Shown here: positions 5,647 through 12,982 of the stretch, piece by piece
Numbering within the stretch: the stretch's first letter is position 1
How the letters are laid out: each line of letters opens with the position of its first letter
NCBI GenBank assembly: GCA_022448705.1
Contig: JAKUUF010000031.1
Location: forward strand, 1 to 12,982
Source: SAR324 cluster bacterium
Lineage (GTDB): Bacteria; SAR324; NAC60-12
Length of the DNA stretch: 12,982 nucleotides
Direction: 5' to 3'
The notes under the pieces: generated by a model
What the model was told of the DNA's origin: nothing
Databases searched by the model: none
The model's input: only the letters and a program-made list of their open reading frames with translations
Made by a program: the position numbers and the translations under genes

Positions 5647-8600
5647 TCAGCGCAGCAGATTTAAAACCTCAATATTGCCGGATGTTTCTGCCAGTGACAG
5701 TGCATTCTCTCCATCAGGTGTAAAAATATCAGGTGAAGCCCCGAGGTTTAGCATAATTTTTACTAACTCCAAATTTTCTCTTTTTACCGCTATCATCAAA
5801 GCTGTTTCACCATCGTTGTTTATGGAGTCCAATGAAATTCCTTGTGAAATCAGTTCTTTCATTAAATTGAAATTATCTTTATCTTTCTTCACTATTTCAG
5901 TGGAGACCGCCTCTGTATTTTTCTGTCCATAACTCATTGCCATTAAGTGCCAGATACCATTGCCGTTGGAATCAGTCTGCTTACCATTTTGTTTAGCATC
6001 CACTAGCTGCTTTACAACTGATAAATGGTTATTAGTTGCTGCCAGCAATAAAGCTGTACGCTGTGAAGTGTCTTTTAACATCGGATCAGCCCCGGCATTC
6101 AGCAGGAGTTTAACGCTCTTAAGGTGACCATTCAGTGCTGCAACCATTAATGCAGAGTGATGGAACATAAGTTCAGTTGTATTGATTTCAGCACCATCGT
6201 TCAAAAGTTTTTGCAAAACATCATTATGGCCATTTCTTGCTGCCTGTATAAGTGCTGTTCCTCCTTCTCCACCAAGATCAAAAGCATTAAAATGCATATT
6301 TGCTCCTTTTAAAAGAAGCATCTCCACAGTTAGCAGGTGGCCATTTTGAGCAGCTCTTAGTAAAGCAGTTTTTTCAGAAATATCTCTGGCATCTATGTCT
6401 GCACCATGCTTGAGCAGCAGACTGACAATTTCACGAAACCCTTTTGAAGAGGCAAACATTAAAGCTGTTTCATTCCAGCGATTTATACTTTCAACTTTTG
6501 CTCCCCGTTTAAGCAGCAATGTTGCTATATCCAAAAAACCTTTGTCTGCGGAGACCATTAATGGTGTATTGCCAATGAAATCAGCAGTATCAAGTTCGGC
6601 AGTCAAGGATTCCTGCTTTTGATACTGAAAAATAAGTTTTACAATTTCAGTTTCTCCAGTTAAAACAGCGGTCATCAAAGGTGTTTGTCCCTTAGCATTT
6701 TGCACAGCAGTGTTTGCTCCACGTTCCAGGAGTATTCGTGCTGTCTCTAAATGCTTTTCTTGTATAGCGAGAGTCAATGCAGTTTCACTTTTCGCAGAAA
6801 TGTAATCAACATCAGCTTTTTCATTCAGCAGAAAATTAACCATTTTGTTATAACCCCTGCGAGCTGCATACAGCAGATCGTGATTTAAGTCAGCCCCAAA
6901 TTTTATCAGAACCTTCGCCGTAGAGAAGTGTCCCTGAATAGCAGCGTGTGCCAATGCAGTTTTGCCGTTTTCATCTTTCTTGGTAATCTTTGCCCCTTTA
7001 ATTAATAAGGCCTGAACTACATTTGTGTGACCTTGAGAAGCTGCCCAAATCAAAGGGGTTGCACCGTCAGAACTGCCCTGGTCAATAAATGCACCATTTT
7101 GTATCAAAAAAGTCACAACTTCTGTGTGTCCAGTGAAGGAGGACCATGTTAGCGCGGTCCAGTTATCAGTGTCACGAGCAGTCGGGTCGGCACCTTTAGA
7201 AATTAGGATTTCAACAATTTCGAGATGACCGCCGCCTGCTGCCAACATCAATGGTGTCCATCCAGGTCCATTCTTATTTAATTCATCAATTTGGTTTATT
7301 TTAGCTCCACTTTTCAGCAGATGTTCTAAAATTTGTTTATGCCCATTATTTGCTGCCCACATTAATAGTGTCCAACCTTGTGCATCCGTTGCTTCTGGGT
7401 TTGCTTTTAATTGAAGCAGGATTTTAACTGCTTCAAGGTGTCCATTAGAAACTGCATAAAAAAGATTCTCATTATTATCAATTTCTTTTTTGCTTAGAAA
7501 TTCAACCACTGGAAGATTTTTGTTTTCCACGGCATGCATCCAGGCAGTCATGCCTAAACGGTCACGAAAATCTAGTCTACTTTGCTCTCTTAGCAACAGC
7601 TTAACAATTTTTGTGTTTCCTTCAGCAGCCGCATACATCAATGCGGTTTTACCATTGTTATCCATTACATTAACTTCGGCTCCTTTTTCAATAAGCATAT
7701 CAGTCAATTCAAAATTTCCTTTTGAAGATGCTATCATTAAAGGAGTAAGTTTATTTTGGTTTGGATTATTGACGGATATTCCTCCTTCAATCAGCAACAG
7801 TGCGGTCTCAAAATGGCTGTAGCTAAGAGCGATTATCAGAGCATTAGCTCCGTGTTTGTCAACTGCATTAATATCTGCTCCGGAAAATAACAAACTTTTC
7901 AAAATACCTTTCCTTCCGTACTTTGCTGCCAGAAGCAAGGGTGACATTTGAAACTCATTTTCGGGAGAGTGAGGATTTGCACCGGATACCAACAGCAGTT
8001 CTGCAATTTTTTCGTGGCCTGACCGGATTGCCCACATTAGGGCAGTTGACCCATTTAGTGAGGTTAAATTCACATTTGCATCGCGATCAATTAATTTCTG
8101 CAATATTTCTAAATGACCATTTTGAGAGGCATACATAACTGGTGACATACCAAATTTATTCTGCGAATCATAATTAGCACCATATTTTAACAGCGCTTCC
8201 AAAACTTCCACATGTCCTTCATGCGAAGCGAACATTAAAGCAGTCCAATTTTCATTAGTTTCAGCATTAGGATTTGCTCCCTGCTGAAGCAAAAATCTAA
8301 CTATATCCAGATAACCCATTTTTGTTGCTTCTATAAGTGCAGTATTGCCCAGGGAATCTGTATCATTCAGGCGGGCGCCTTTTTCAACCAGTAATTTAAC
8401 AATGACTTCTGCACCAATTCTGGACGCGAACATCAGGGGAGTCACCCCGTGAAATCTATCTGTGCCACGTATGTTTACTCTAACACCCTGGGATAAAACA
8501 CTCTCAACCGCCGGGACACTATTTAAAATTGCAAGCATCAGTTGAGTCCATTCATCTCGATCTTTGGCACTAAGGAGGAAATTTTTCAGTCGATGATTTT

Positions 8601-8805
8601 TTGGAGAGTCTGTTTTCTTATTTACTGTCTGGGCAAAGGCAAGTTTAGTTGAAAGATATCCGAACGAGCCTTGAAAAAAATCAGTTTTGGAAGGGTAGAT
8701 TAGTGAAAGTAGAATTGTTGTCCGGATAAATAGTTTCTGGTAAAAAATACGGAACCAGTTCGTCTTTTTTTCCCGGATTACAATATGAAAATAAACTTTT
8801 ATCAT
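5647..8805 (-). CDS. Very long ankyrin-repeat protein (about 29 repeats)
   Basis: Ankyrin repeats are 33-residue helix-turn-helix units that stack into a scaffold for binding other proteins. This 1052-residue protein consists of about 29 of them from residue 85 to the end, each following the pattern xTALMxAxxxGHxxxVxxLLxxGAxxN. No enzymatic domain is seen. The last repeat is short and ends in LNLLR, as expected for a C-terminal cap. Repeat junctions at about 441-449 and 639-645 have shortened loops, and one repeat near 957-980 carries an insertion. The N-terminus (1-60) is basic, then hydrophobic, and contains AFA-Gln at 56-59, which resembles a signal peptidase site, but the hydrophobic core is short, so export is uncertain. 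The gene starts 25 bp after ftsW. The coding strand before the ATG reads CCTCCACC, not a ribosome binding site, and no other start codon lies nearby in frame. Confidence 0.93.
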   Translation of the reverse strand: MIKVYFHIVIREKKTNWFRIFYQKLFIRTTILLSLIYPSKTDFFQGSFGYLSTKLAFAQTVNKKTDSPKNHRLKNFLLSAKDRDEWTQLMLAILNSVPAVESVLSQGVRVNIRGTDRFHGVTPLMFASRIGAEVIVKLLVEKGARLNDTDSLGNTALIEATKMGYLDIVRFLLQQGANPNAETNENWTALMFASHEGHVEVLEALLKYGANYDSQNKFGMSPVMYASQNGHLEILQKLIDRDANVNLTSLNGSTALMWAIRSGHEKIAELLLVSGANPHSPENEFQMSPLLLAAKYGRKGILKSLLFSGADINAVDKHGANALIIALSYSHFETALLLIEGGISVNNPNQNKLTPLMIASSKGNFELTDMLIEKGAEVNVMDNNGKTALMYAAAEGNTKIVKLLLREQSRLDFRDRLGMTAWMHAVENKNLPVVEFLSKKEIDNNENLFYAVSNGHLEAVKILLQLKANPEATDAQGWTLLMWAANNGHKQILEHLLKSGAKINQIDELNKNGPGWTPLMLAAGGGHLEIVEILISKGADPTARDTDNWTALTWSSFTGHTEVVTFLIQNGAFIDQGSSDGATPLIWAASQGHTNVVQALLIKGAKITKKDENGKTALAHAAIQGHFSTAKVLIKFGADLNHDLLYAARRGYNKMVNFLLNEKADVDYISAKSETALTLAIQEKHLETARILLERGANTAVQNAKGQTPLMTAVLTGETEIVKLIFQYQKQESLTAELDTADFIGNTPLMVSADKGFLDIATLLLKRGAKVESINRWNETALMFASSKGFREIVSLLLKHGADIDARDISEKTALLRAAQNGHLLTVEMLLLKGANMHFNAFDLGGEGGTALIQAARNGHNDVLQKLLNDGAEINTTELMFHHSALMVAALNGHLKSVKLLLNAGADPMLKDTSQRTALLLAATNNHLSVVKQLVDAKQNGKQTDSNGNGIWHLMAMSYGQKNTEAVSTEIVKKDKDNFNLMKELISQGISLDSINNDGETALMIAVKRENLELVKIMLNLGASPDIFTPDGENALSLAETSGNIEVLNLLR

Positions 8806-8830
8806 TAGGTGGAGGATTAGTGGCAGAAGC

Positions 8831-9946
8831 TTAAGTTTTATCGGGGGATGCTTCTACAGGTCTTAGAGATGCACTTATATTAAGTAAGAGTCCCGTCAAA
8901 AACATTGAAACCACAAGAGAGGTACCACCATAGCTAATGAAAGGAAGTGGCAAGCCTTTTGTCGGAAGAAGTCCCACAACTACGAAAAGATTCAGAACAA
9001 TCTGAAGACCAATTAATGTTGTTGCACCAAAAGACAAGTGTTTACCAAATGCATCCTGAGCATTCCAAGCAATCCAGTAGCCTCGCCAGATAAAGACGGA
9101 AAAAATGATAATCAGCACAGAAATCCATAAAAACCCCAGTTCCTCCCCAATGATTGCAAAAATAAAATCAGTATGGGCATCAGGCAGGAAAAGTCTTTTT
9201 TGAAAACTTTCACCCAGTCCTCTGCCAAACCATCCTCCAGTACCGAGGGCGATAAATGATTGGATGATTTGGAAACCTGAATTTTGCGGATCATCCCAGG
9301 GATTCAAAAAAGCCAGCATCCGCTGAACACGGTAGGAATGTGATGCAATCAATAATCCGGCGATTATTCCCATGCCAATCAGACTGCCCGCAATGTGGAC
9401 TGGACGACCTCCTCCAACGTACAGCATAAGCAAGACTGTTGTAGCAATCAAAATAACATTACCAAAGTCTGGTTGGAGCAAAACAAGAAAAAGATAAATT
9501 CCAGTGACTATAAAGTTTGGTGTCAATCCCCGGAAGAAAGAAGCCAGCAATTCCTGTTTTCTCTCCAGGTATGATGCCACATAAATAATCAAAACAACCT
9601 TCAGTAATTCAGCAGGCTGAACACTCAATGAACCATAGCGAAGCCAGCGTCGACCTCCTTTTACTTCGTGCCCTATTTCAGGAATTAAAACAAGAATCAG
9701 TAAGACTAGTATTCCTAGCATCATCCAAATTGATAATTGTTTCCATTTTTTGTAATTAACAGCCAAAGCAAGGCCCATAGCAGCAAGTCCTGCCAGTACA
9801 TGGATAAGATGGCGATATAAAAAGTATTGTCCGTCATTGTACTGCAGGTCGGCAAATACACCACCTGTACTGTATATCATAACTGTTCCCCAAGAGAGTA
9901 AAAACAAGGTTGCTCCAATCAGGGGCAAATCATAGCGTATTGACAT
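8831..9946 (-). CDS. ftsW: FtsW-type SEDS peptidoglycan glycosyltransferase
   Basis: FtsW is a multi-span membrane enzyme that polymerises lipid II into septal glycan strands with its partner penicillin-binding protein FtsI during cell division. The 371 residues are nearly all transmembrane. SEDS signatures are present in order: GGRRWLRYG at 97-105, SVQPAELLK at 108-116, LQPDFGN at 157-163, NPWDDPQNSGFQIIQS at 215-230, LPDAHTDFIFAIIGEELG at 254-271 and LPTKGLPLPFISYGG at 327-341. Asp260 in HTDFIF sits where I recall the essential SEDS aspartate. GLGESFQKRLFLP and the PFISYGGTS ending favour FtsW over RodA. The gene lies outside a division-wall cluster: no mur genes, ftsI or ftsZ are nearby. 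It follows menD after 111 bp and is followed closely by the ankyrin gene. No clear Shine-Dalgarno sequence precedes the ATG at 9946. Confidence 0.94.
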   Translation of the reverse strand: MSIRYDLPLIGATLFLLSWGTVMIYSTGGVFADLQYNDGQYFLYRHLIHVLAGLAAMGLALAVNYKKWKQLSIWMMLGILVLLILVLIPEIGHEVKGGRRWLRYGSLSVQPAELLKVVLIIYVASYLERKQELLASFFRGLTPNFIVTGIYLFLVLLQPDFGNVILIATTVLLMLYVGGGRPVHIAGSLIGMGIIAGLLIASHSYRVQRMLAFLNPWDDPQNSGFQIIQSFIALGTGGWFGRGLGESFQKRLFLPDAHTDFIFAIIGEELGFLWISVLIIIFSVFIWRGYWIAWNAQDAFGKHLSFGATTLIGLQIVLNLFVVVGLLPTKGLPLPFISYGGTSLVVSMFLTGLLLNISASLRPVEASPDKT

Positions 9947-10057
9947 GGCTTTTTGGGAGACAAGAGTGTACGGGTAAGAAGAAAGAAAAAATAATTCTCA
10001 TTAACTGAATCTGAAAAACTAATTTTCTGATATACATTTTAAGCAGTATGGAATTAC

Positions 10058-11806
10058 TTATTTTGGTCTAAAGTCACATTTCATTAATTTCTTTTTAAAC
10101 TCATCAAGTTGTTTAGGGTTCTGGTCACGCTTTGTAATAATTTCGAAAACTGCAGATTTGTTTTTTTGAGTTGACATCAAAAATGCTTCCTCAAATGAAT
10201 TGATTGATTCCGGCCTGTGATATTCCAGCTCAAACATTTCTGAAATTGCCCGGAAGTCAAGATTATGTGGTGTCCCGTAAAACATTTCGAACATTTCTTT
10301 TTGCCGGGATATAGGCAGAAATGAGAAAATTCCGCCACCATGATTATTTATAATCACCAGCAAAACAGGCATCTCAGATTCTGCAATCATTTTAAATGAA
10401 TTAAGATCATGGATGGCAGATAAATCACCAATCAGTAATGTTACCGGTTGTTTTAATCCTGCCGAATAACCGCAAGCTGAAGCAATAAGCCCGTCAATTC
10501 CGCTGGCCCCTCGATTGAGAGCTGTGGCCACATCAGCGCCCTTACCGGAACCAAACATATCTACCACTCGAACTGGGAGACTGTTTCCGATAAAAAAAGC
10601 AAAATCTTCCGGTATAATTTCAGTCAGTCTCCGTACAAGGCAAAATTCGTCAATCTGTTTTTTTTCAACATTTGAATTAATGTGTTCATCCATCAGATTT
10701 TCAACGATTTTTGAAGCATAAAGCCAATCTTCTTTTTTTGATTTTCTTTTATATTTCTTTTTTTCTAACTTTAAAACATTCACTGCATAATGACAAAATT
10801 CATCAATATCTGTTTCGATTTTCCAGCGAAAATGATTTGACTGATCATGACGTTCTGAATGATCAGCTATCCATACCATTTGAGGTGCAGGTTTCTGTAC
10901 CCAGCAAGTTAGCCAGCGTTTTGAAGTAGGCGGGAAACCAATATGCCAAATTGCTTCTGTTTCCCAATTGACGGTGTCCAGTTCTTCATACAGCAACTGA
11001 TCATAATATGTAATCCTGTTTGGACATTTATTTCCTAGTCGAAGGCCGGCAGTTATATCTGCAAATACAGGCCAGTCAAGTTCTGCAGCCAGCATTCTGA
11101 CAGAATCAAGCGAATCCCGGGGAACTCTTCCGATGCTCAATATGCCAGATCCAGGACGGTTCTTTATTAATTCCTTTATTTCATCAACCGGCATTATTTT
11201 TCGGGGAACGGAATTGCGAACATAGGTTTTTTTATCACTTGTCAGCTTGTATTGAACTTTTTTTCCGTGATCATCAATATCAAAGAAAGGTTCACGGAAT
11301 GGGAAATTTAGATGTACTGGACCGGACAAAGGAAAATGTGTTTTAAATATTGCATGGTCAATTGTGGTAAGTAAAGCTTCTGCAGAGAATTCCGATCCTG
11401 GGCAGCCTGGATCAAAATACCAGCGGACATGCGTACCGAAAAGATGTGTCTGGTTAACTGCCTGATTCGCGCCGGTGTCCTGAAGTTCAGGGGGACGGTC
11501 TGCAGTCATCAGAAGAAGAGGTATTTGTTCAACGGAAGCTTCTATAACTGCCGGCAAATAATTTGCCGCTGCAGTCCCGGAAGTACAGATTAACACTGCC
11601 GGCAGTCCGGTAGCACGTGCATGACCAAGGGCATAATAAGCAGCTGCACGTTCATCGTAGCATATAACTGCATTTGCCCTTGGATTAGCAGCAACAGCAG
11701 AAGTAAGAGGAGTGGAGCGTGATCCTGGCGAAATACAAAAACATTCTGTATCATGCCGCACCAGTTCCTCGATGATCCATTCTCCCCAGCATTTATTCCA
11801 ATTCAC
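10058..11806 (-). CDS. menD: 2-succinyl-5-enolpyruvyl-6-hydroxy-3-cyclohexene-1-carboxylate synthase MenD
   Basis: MenD is a cytoplasmic thiamine-diphosphate enzyme that joins isochorismate and 2-oxoglutarate with loss of CO2, the first committed step of classical menaquinone synthesis. I place the start at GTG 11806, giving 582 residues. This GTG overlaps the TGA of the upstream gene (GTGA), and the protein then begins VNWNKCWGEWIIEELV, as MenD proteins normally do. A longer frame from GTG 11860 adds 18 unlikely residues. Visible motifs, numbered from 11806, are SPGSRSTPL at 26-34, the cofactor-activating Glu52 in YDERAAAY, SGTAAAN at 76-82 and ADRPPELQDTGANQ at 102-115. The C-terminal half has the thiamine-diphosphate/metal segment GDLSAIHDLNSF followed by NNHGGGIFSFLP. 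The upstream gene makes its substrate, so the pair is a functional operon. The other men genes are absent. Confidence 0.97.
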   Translation of the reverse strand: MNWNKCWGEWIIEELVRHDTECFCISPGSRSTPLTSAVAANPRANAVICYDERAAAYYALGHARATGLPAVLICTSGTAAANYLPAVIEASVEQIPLLLMTADRPPELQDTGANQAVNQTHLFGTHVRWYFDPGCPGSEFSAEALLTTIDHAIFKTHFPLSGPVHLNFPFREPFFDIDDHGKKVQYKLTSDKKTYVRNSVPRKIMPVDEIKELIKNRPGSGILSIGRVPRDSLDSVRMLAAELDWPVFADITAGLRLGNKCPNRITYYDQLLYEELDTVNWETEAIWHIGFPPTSKRWLTCWVQKPAPQMVWIADHSERHDQSNHFRWKIETDIDEFCHYAVNVLKLEKKKYKRKSKKEDWLYASKIVENLMDEHINSNVEKKQIDEFCLVRRLTEIIPEDFAFFIGNSLPVRVVDMFGSGKGADVATALNRGASGIDGLIASACGYSAGLKQPVTLLIGDLSAIHDLNSFKMIAESEMPVLLVIINNHGGGIFSFLPISRQKEMFEMFYGTPHNLDFRAISEMFELEYHRPESINSFEEAFLMSTQKNKSAVFEIITKRDQNPKQLDEFKKKLMKCDFRPK

Positions 11807-12982
11807 GTCCGACCCAGTAAATATTGCCAACTTTGGAGTTTGATTTCGATCTCTCTCCACTCTTCATCAGGCACAGATCCATCTACAATTCCTGCTCCAG
11901 TATAGATTCTCAAAATACGTCCGCATAATAAACCAGAACGAATTCCCACTGCAAATTCTGCCTGGCTCCTGCTTATCCAGCCAACAGGACCAGCGTACCA
12001 TCCTCTATCAAACGGTTCGAGTTCACGTATGAGAGTACGTGCTTCCGAATCAGGCGTTCCAGAAACTGCAGGAGTTGGGTGAAAAACGGGTAGTAAATCA
12101 GAGTCGCTGATCTCCGGTAGCAAGGACCCGTACATCTTGCTTTGCAGATGCTGGACATGTCTAAGTTGAAGCGGTTCGAGATAAGACAGTCTTTCTGTAT
12201 TATTGCAAAATTGCTGAAGCAGCCGTTCCATCCTTTCCAGTACCATCAAATGTTCTCGCTGTTCTTTTTCACTGTCACGAAGTTCAGAAGCCAGGCGCTG
12301 ATCATCCTCAATTGTGAGACCTCTGGGGCGAGTCCCGGCAATTGCTTCACTCTCAATTTTCCTTCCGGATCTACGGTACAGCAGTTCCGGACTGATTCCC
12401 AAAAATGCATGATGTGCTTCTATCTGAAAACAATAATGAAATGCCTGTGTTGCCTGACCTCTCAATTGCAGCAGCAGTTCAGTAGGATCATAGTCTCGAG
12501 CCAGATTGAAAACAGCAGTCCTGGCCAGTACCACTTTGTCTATTTTACCGCGGTCGATGTTTTCAAGTACTTCTTCAACCATACTGCACCATTGCTTGTA
12601 TCCAGGTATGTCATGACGTTCCAGCTGAATCAATGGACTGTCCGGAATAGTCATGTCTTCCGTTCGCATCGATTCGAGAATAGTCTGCAACTGCTTAAGT
12701 TTTGAAGGAGTATTTTCTTTAGGAAATATGTGGCATGCAAGGGTTGCAGATTCGTCTACAAGACTCAATTCAACAAGTGGTAATGTAAGATATGCTGTTC
12801 TCCATTTTTTCCATTCAGGTGAAGTTGACGCATTTGCGTCAAAACGCATACCACCAAAAAAACGAACCGTATCAGGAGAATCCTGCACTAATTTTTTTAC
12901 AGATAGCAAGATATTTTCATAACTTTCTTTTCCATCATAAATTTCGTGTGCAACTCCAATACCTGCAAATTGTTCTTTTTGG
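11803..12982 (-). CDS. menF: Isochorismate synthase (MenF type), 5' end outside the window
   Basis: This enzyme isomerises chorismate to isochorismate, supplying MenD. The frame is open to the right edge: before the apparent TTG start at 12909 it continues without a stop as QKEQFAGIGVAHEIYDG, a segment typical of isochorismate synthases, so the TTG is not the start and the gene is 5'-partial. Chorismate-binding-domain signatures are present in order: KVVLAR, with the Lys expected to be the general base; FLGISPELLYRR; SEAIAGTRPRG; FHPTPAVSGTP; WYAGPVGW; EFAVGIRSG; and TGAGIVDGSVPDEEW near the C-terminus. The TGA at 11805-11803 overlaps the menD GTG. Related enzymes such as EntC or salicylate synthases share the fold, but the overlap with menD makes a menaquinone role by far the best reading. 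Confidence 0.95.
   Translation of the reverse strand, partial: QKEQFAGIGVAHEIYDGKESYENILLSVKKLVQDSPDTVRFFGGMRFDANASTSPEWKKWRTAYLTLPLVELSLVDESATLACHIFPKENTPSKLKQLQTILESMRTEDMTIPDSPLIQLERHDIPGYKQWCSMVEEVLENIDRGKIDKVVLARTAVFNLARDYDPTELLLQLRGQATQAFHYCFQIEAHHAFLGISPELLYRRSGRKIESEAIAGTRPRGLTIEDDQRLASELRDSEKEQREHLMVLERMERLLQQFCNNTERLSYLEPLQLRHVQHLQSKMYGSLLPEISDSDLLPVFHPTPAVSGTPDSEARTLIRELEPFDRGWYAGPVGWISRSQAEFAVGIRSGLLCGRILRIYTGAGIVDGSVPDEEWREIEIKLQSWQYLLGRT

Noticed and set aside
5647..8805. The long repetitive coding region as a tandem DNA repeat or CRISPR-like array
   Set aside because: The periodicity of about 99 bases is at protein level (ankyrin units); the DNA copies are diverged and the frame is open throughout.
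9947..10057. Possible terminator or promoter in the menD-ftsW gap
   Set aside because: The only inverted repeat is a 5-bp AT stem (GAAAA/TTTTC) with no proper U run, and no -35/-10 pair stands out. The gap appears to hold nothing that can be supported.
12907..12909. TTG as the start codon of menF
   Set aside because: The frame continues upstream to the window edge with family-typical sequence (FAGIGVAHEIYDG), so the gene is simply cut.
12653..12922. Plus-strand frames across the menF region, including a 187-residue one at 12142-12705
   Set aside because: They lie opposite the well-supported isochorismate synthase and resemble no protein family.

Overview
The window is a stretch of moderately AT-rich bacterial chromosome carrying mainly envelope and respiratory-quinone genes. 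Ten of eleven protein genes lie on the minus strand, so transcription runs from high to low coordinates. An apolipoprotein N-acyltransferase (lnt) points to a diderm (Gram-negative-type) envelope. An isochorismate synthase followed by menD shows a menaquinone producer using the classical Men route. No rRNA, tRNA, CRISPR array, transposase or integrase is visible. The sequence alone does not fix the phylum.

Right part (12982 to 8831): a chorismate-utilising isochorismate synthase (menF type, start outside the window) overlaps menD by 4 bp (GTGA). After a 111-bp gap comes an FtsW-type SEDS glycosyltransferase. The remaining men genes (menH, menC, menE, menB, menA) are not here.

Middle part (8805 to 5301): an ankyrin protein of 1052 residues, with about 29 repeats by eye, starts 25 bp after ftsW. 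Beyond its 3' end lies a single small plus-strand gene with a SHOCT-like C-terminal segment, convergent with the ankyrin gene and divergent from lnt.

Left part (5271 to 1): lnt, then an SDR oxidoreductase whose catalytic Tyr and Lys are replaced by Ser and Arg. After a 148-bp gap holding a hairpin and a palindrome come an unrecognised two-helix membrane protein with a very acidic linker, a MoxR-type AAA+ ATPase, plsY (acyl-phosphate:glycerol-3-phosphate acyltransferase), and the first 64 codons of another membrane protein cut by the window edge.

Four functions are textbook: PlsY starts phospholipid synthesis, Lnt completes lipoprotein acylation, FtsW polymerises septal peptidoglycan, and MenF/MenD feed menaquinone synthesis. 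The least understood parts are the ankyrin protein next to ftsW, the membrane protein/MoxR pair, and the small SHOCT-like protein. I do not see clear evidence of a new defence or mobile system; the membrane protein/MoxR pair is the best candidate for an undescribed functional unit.
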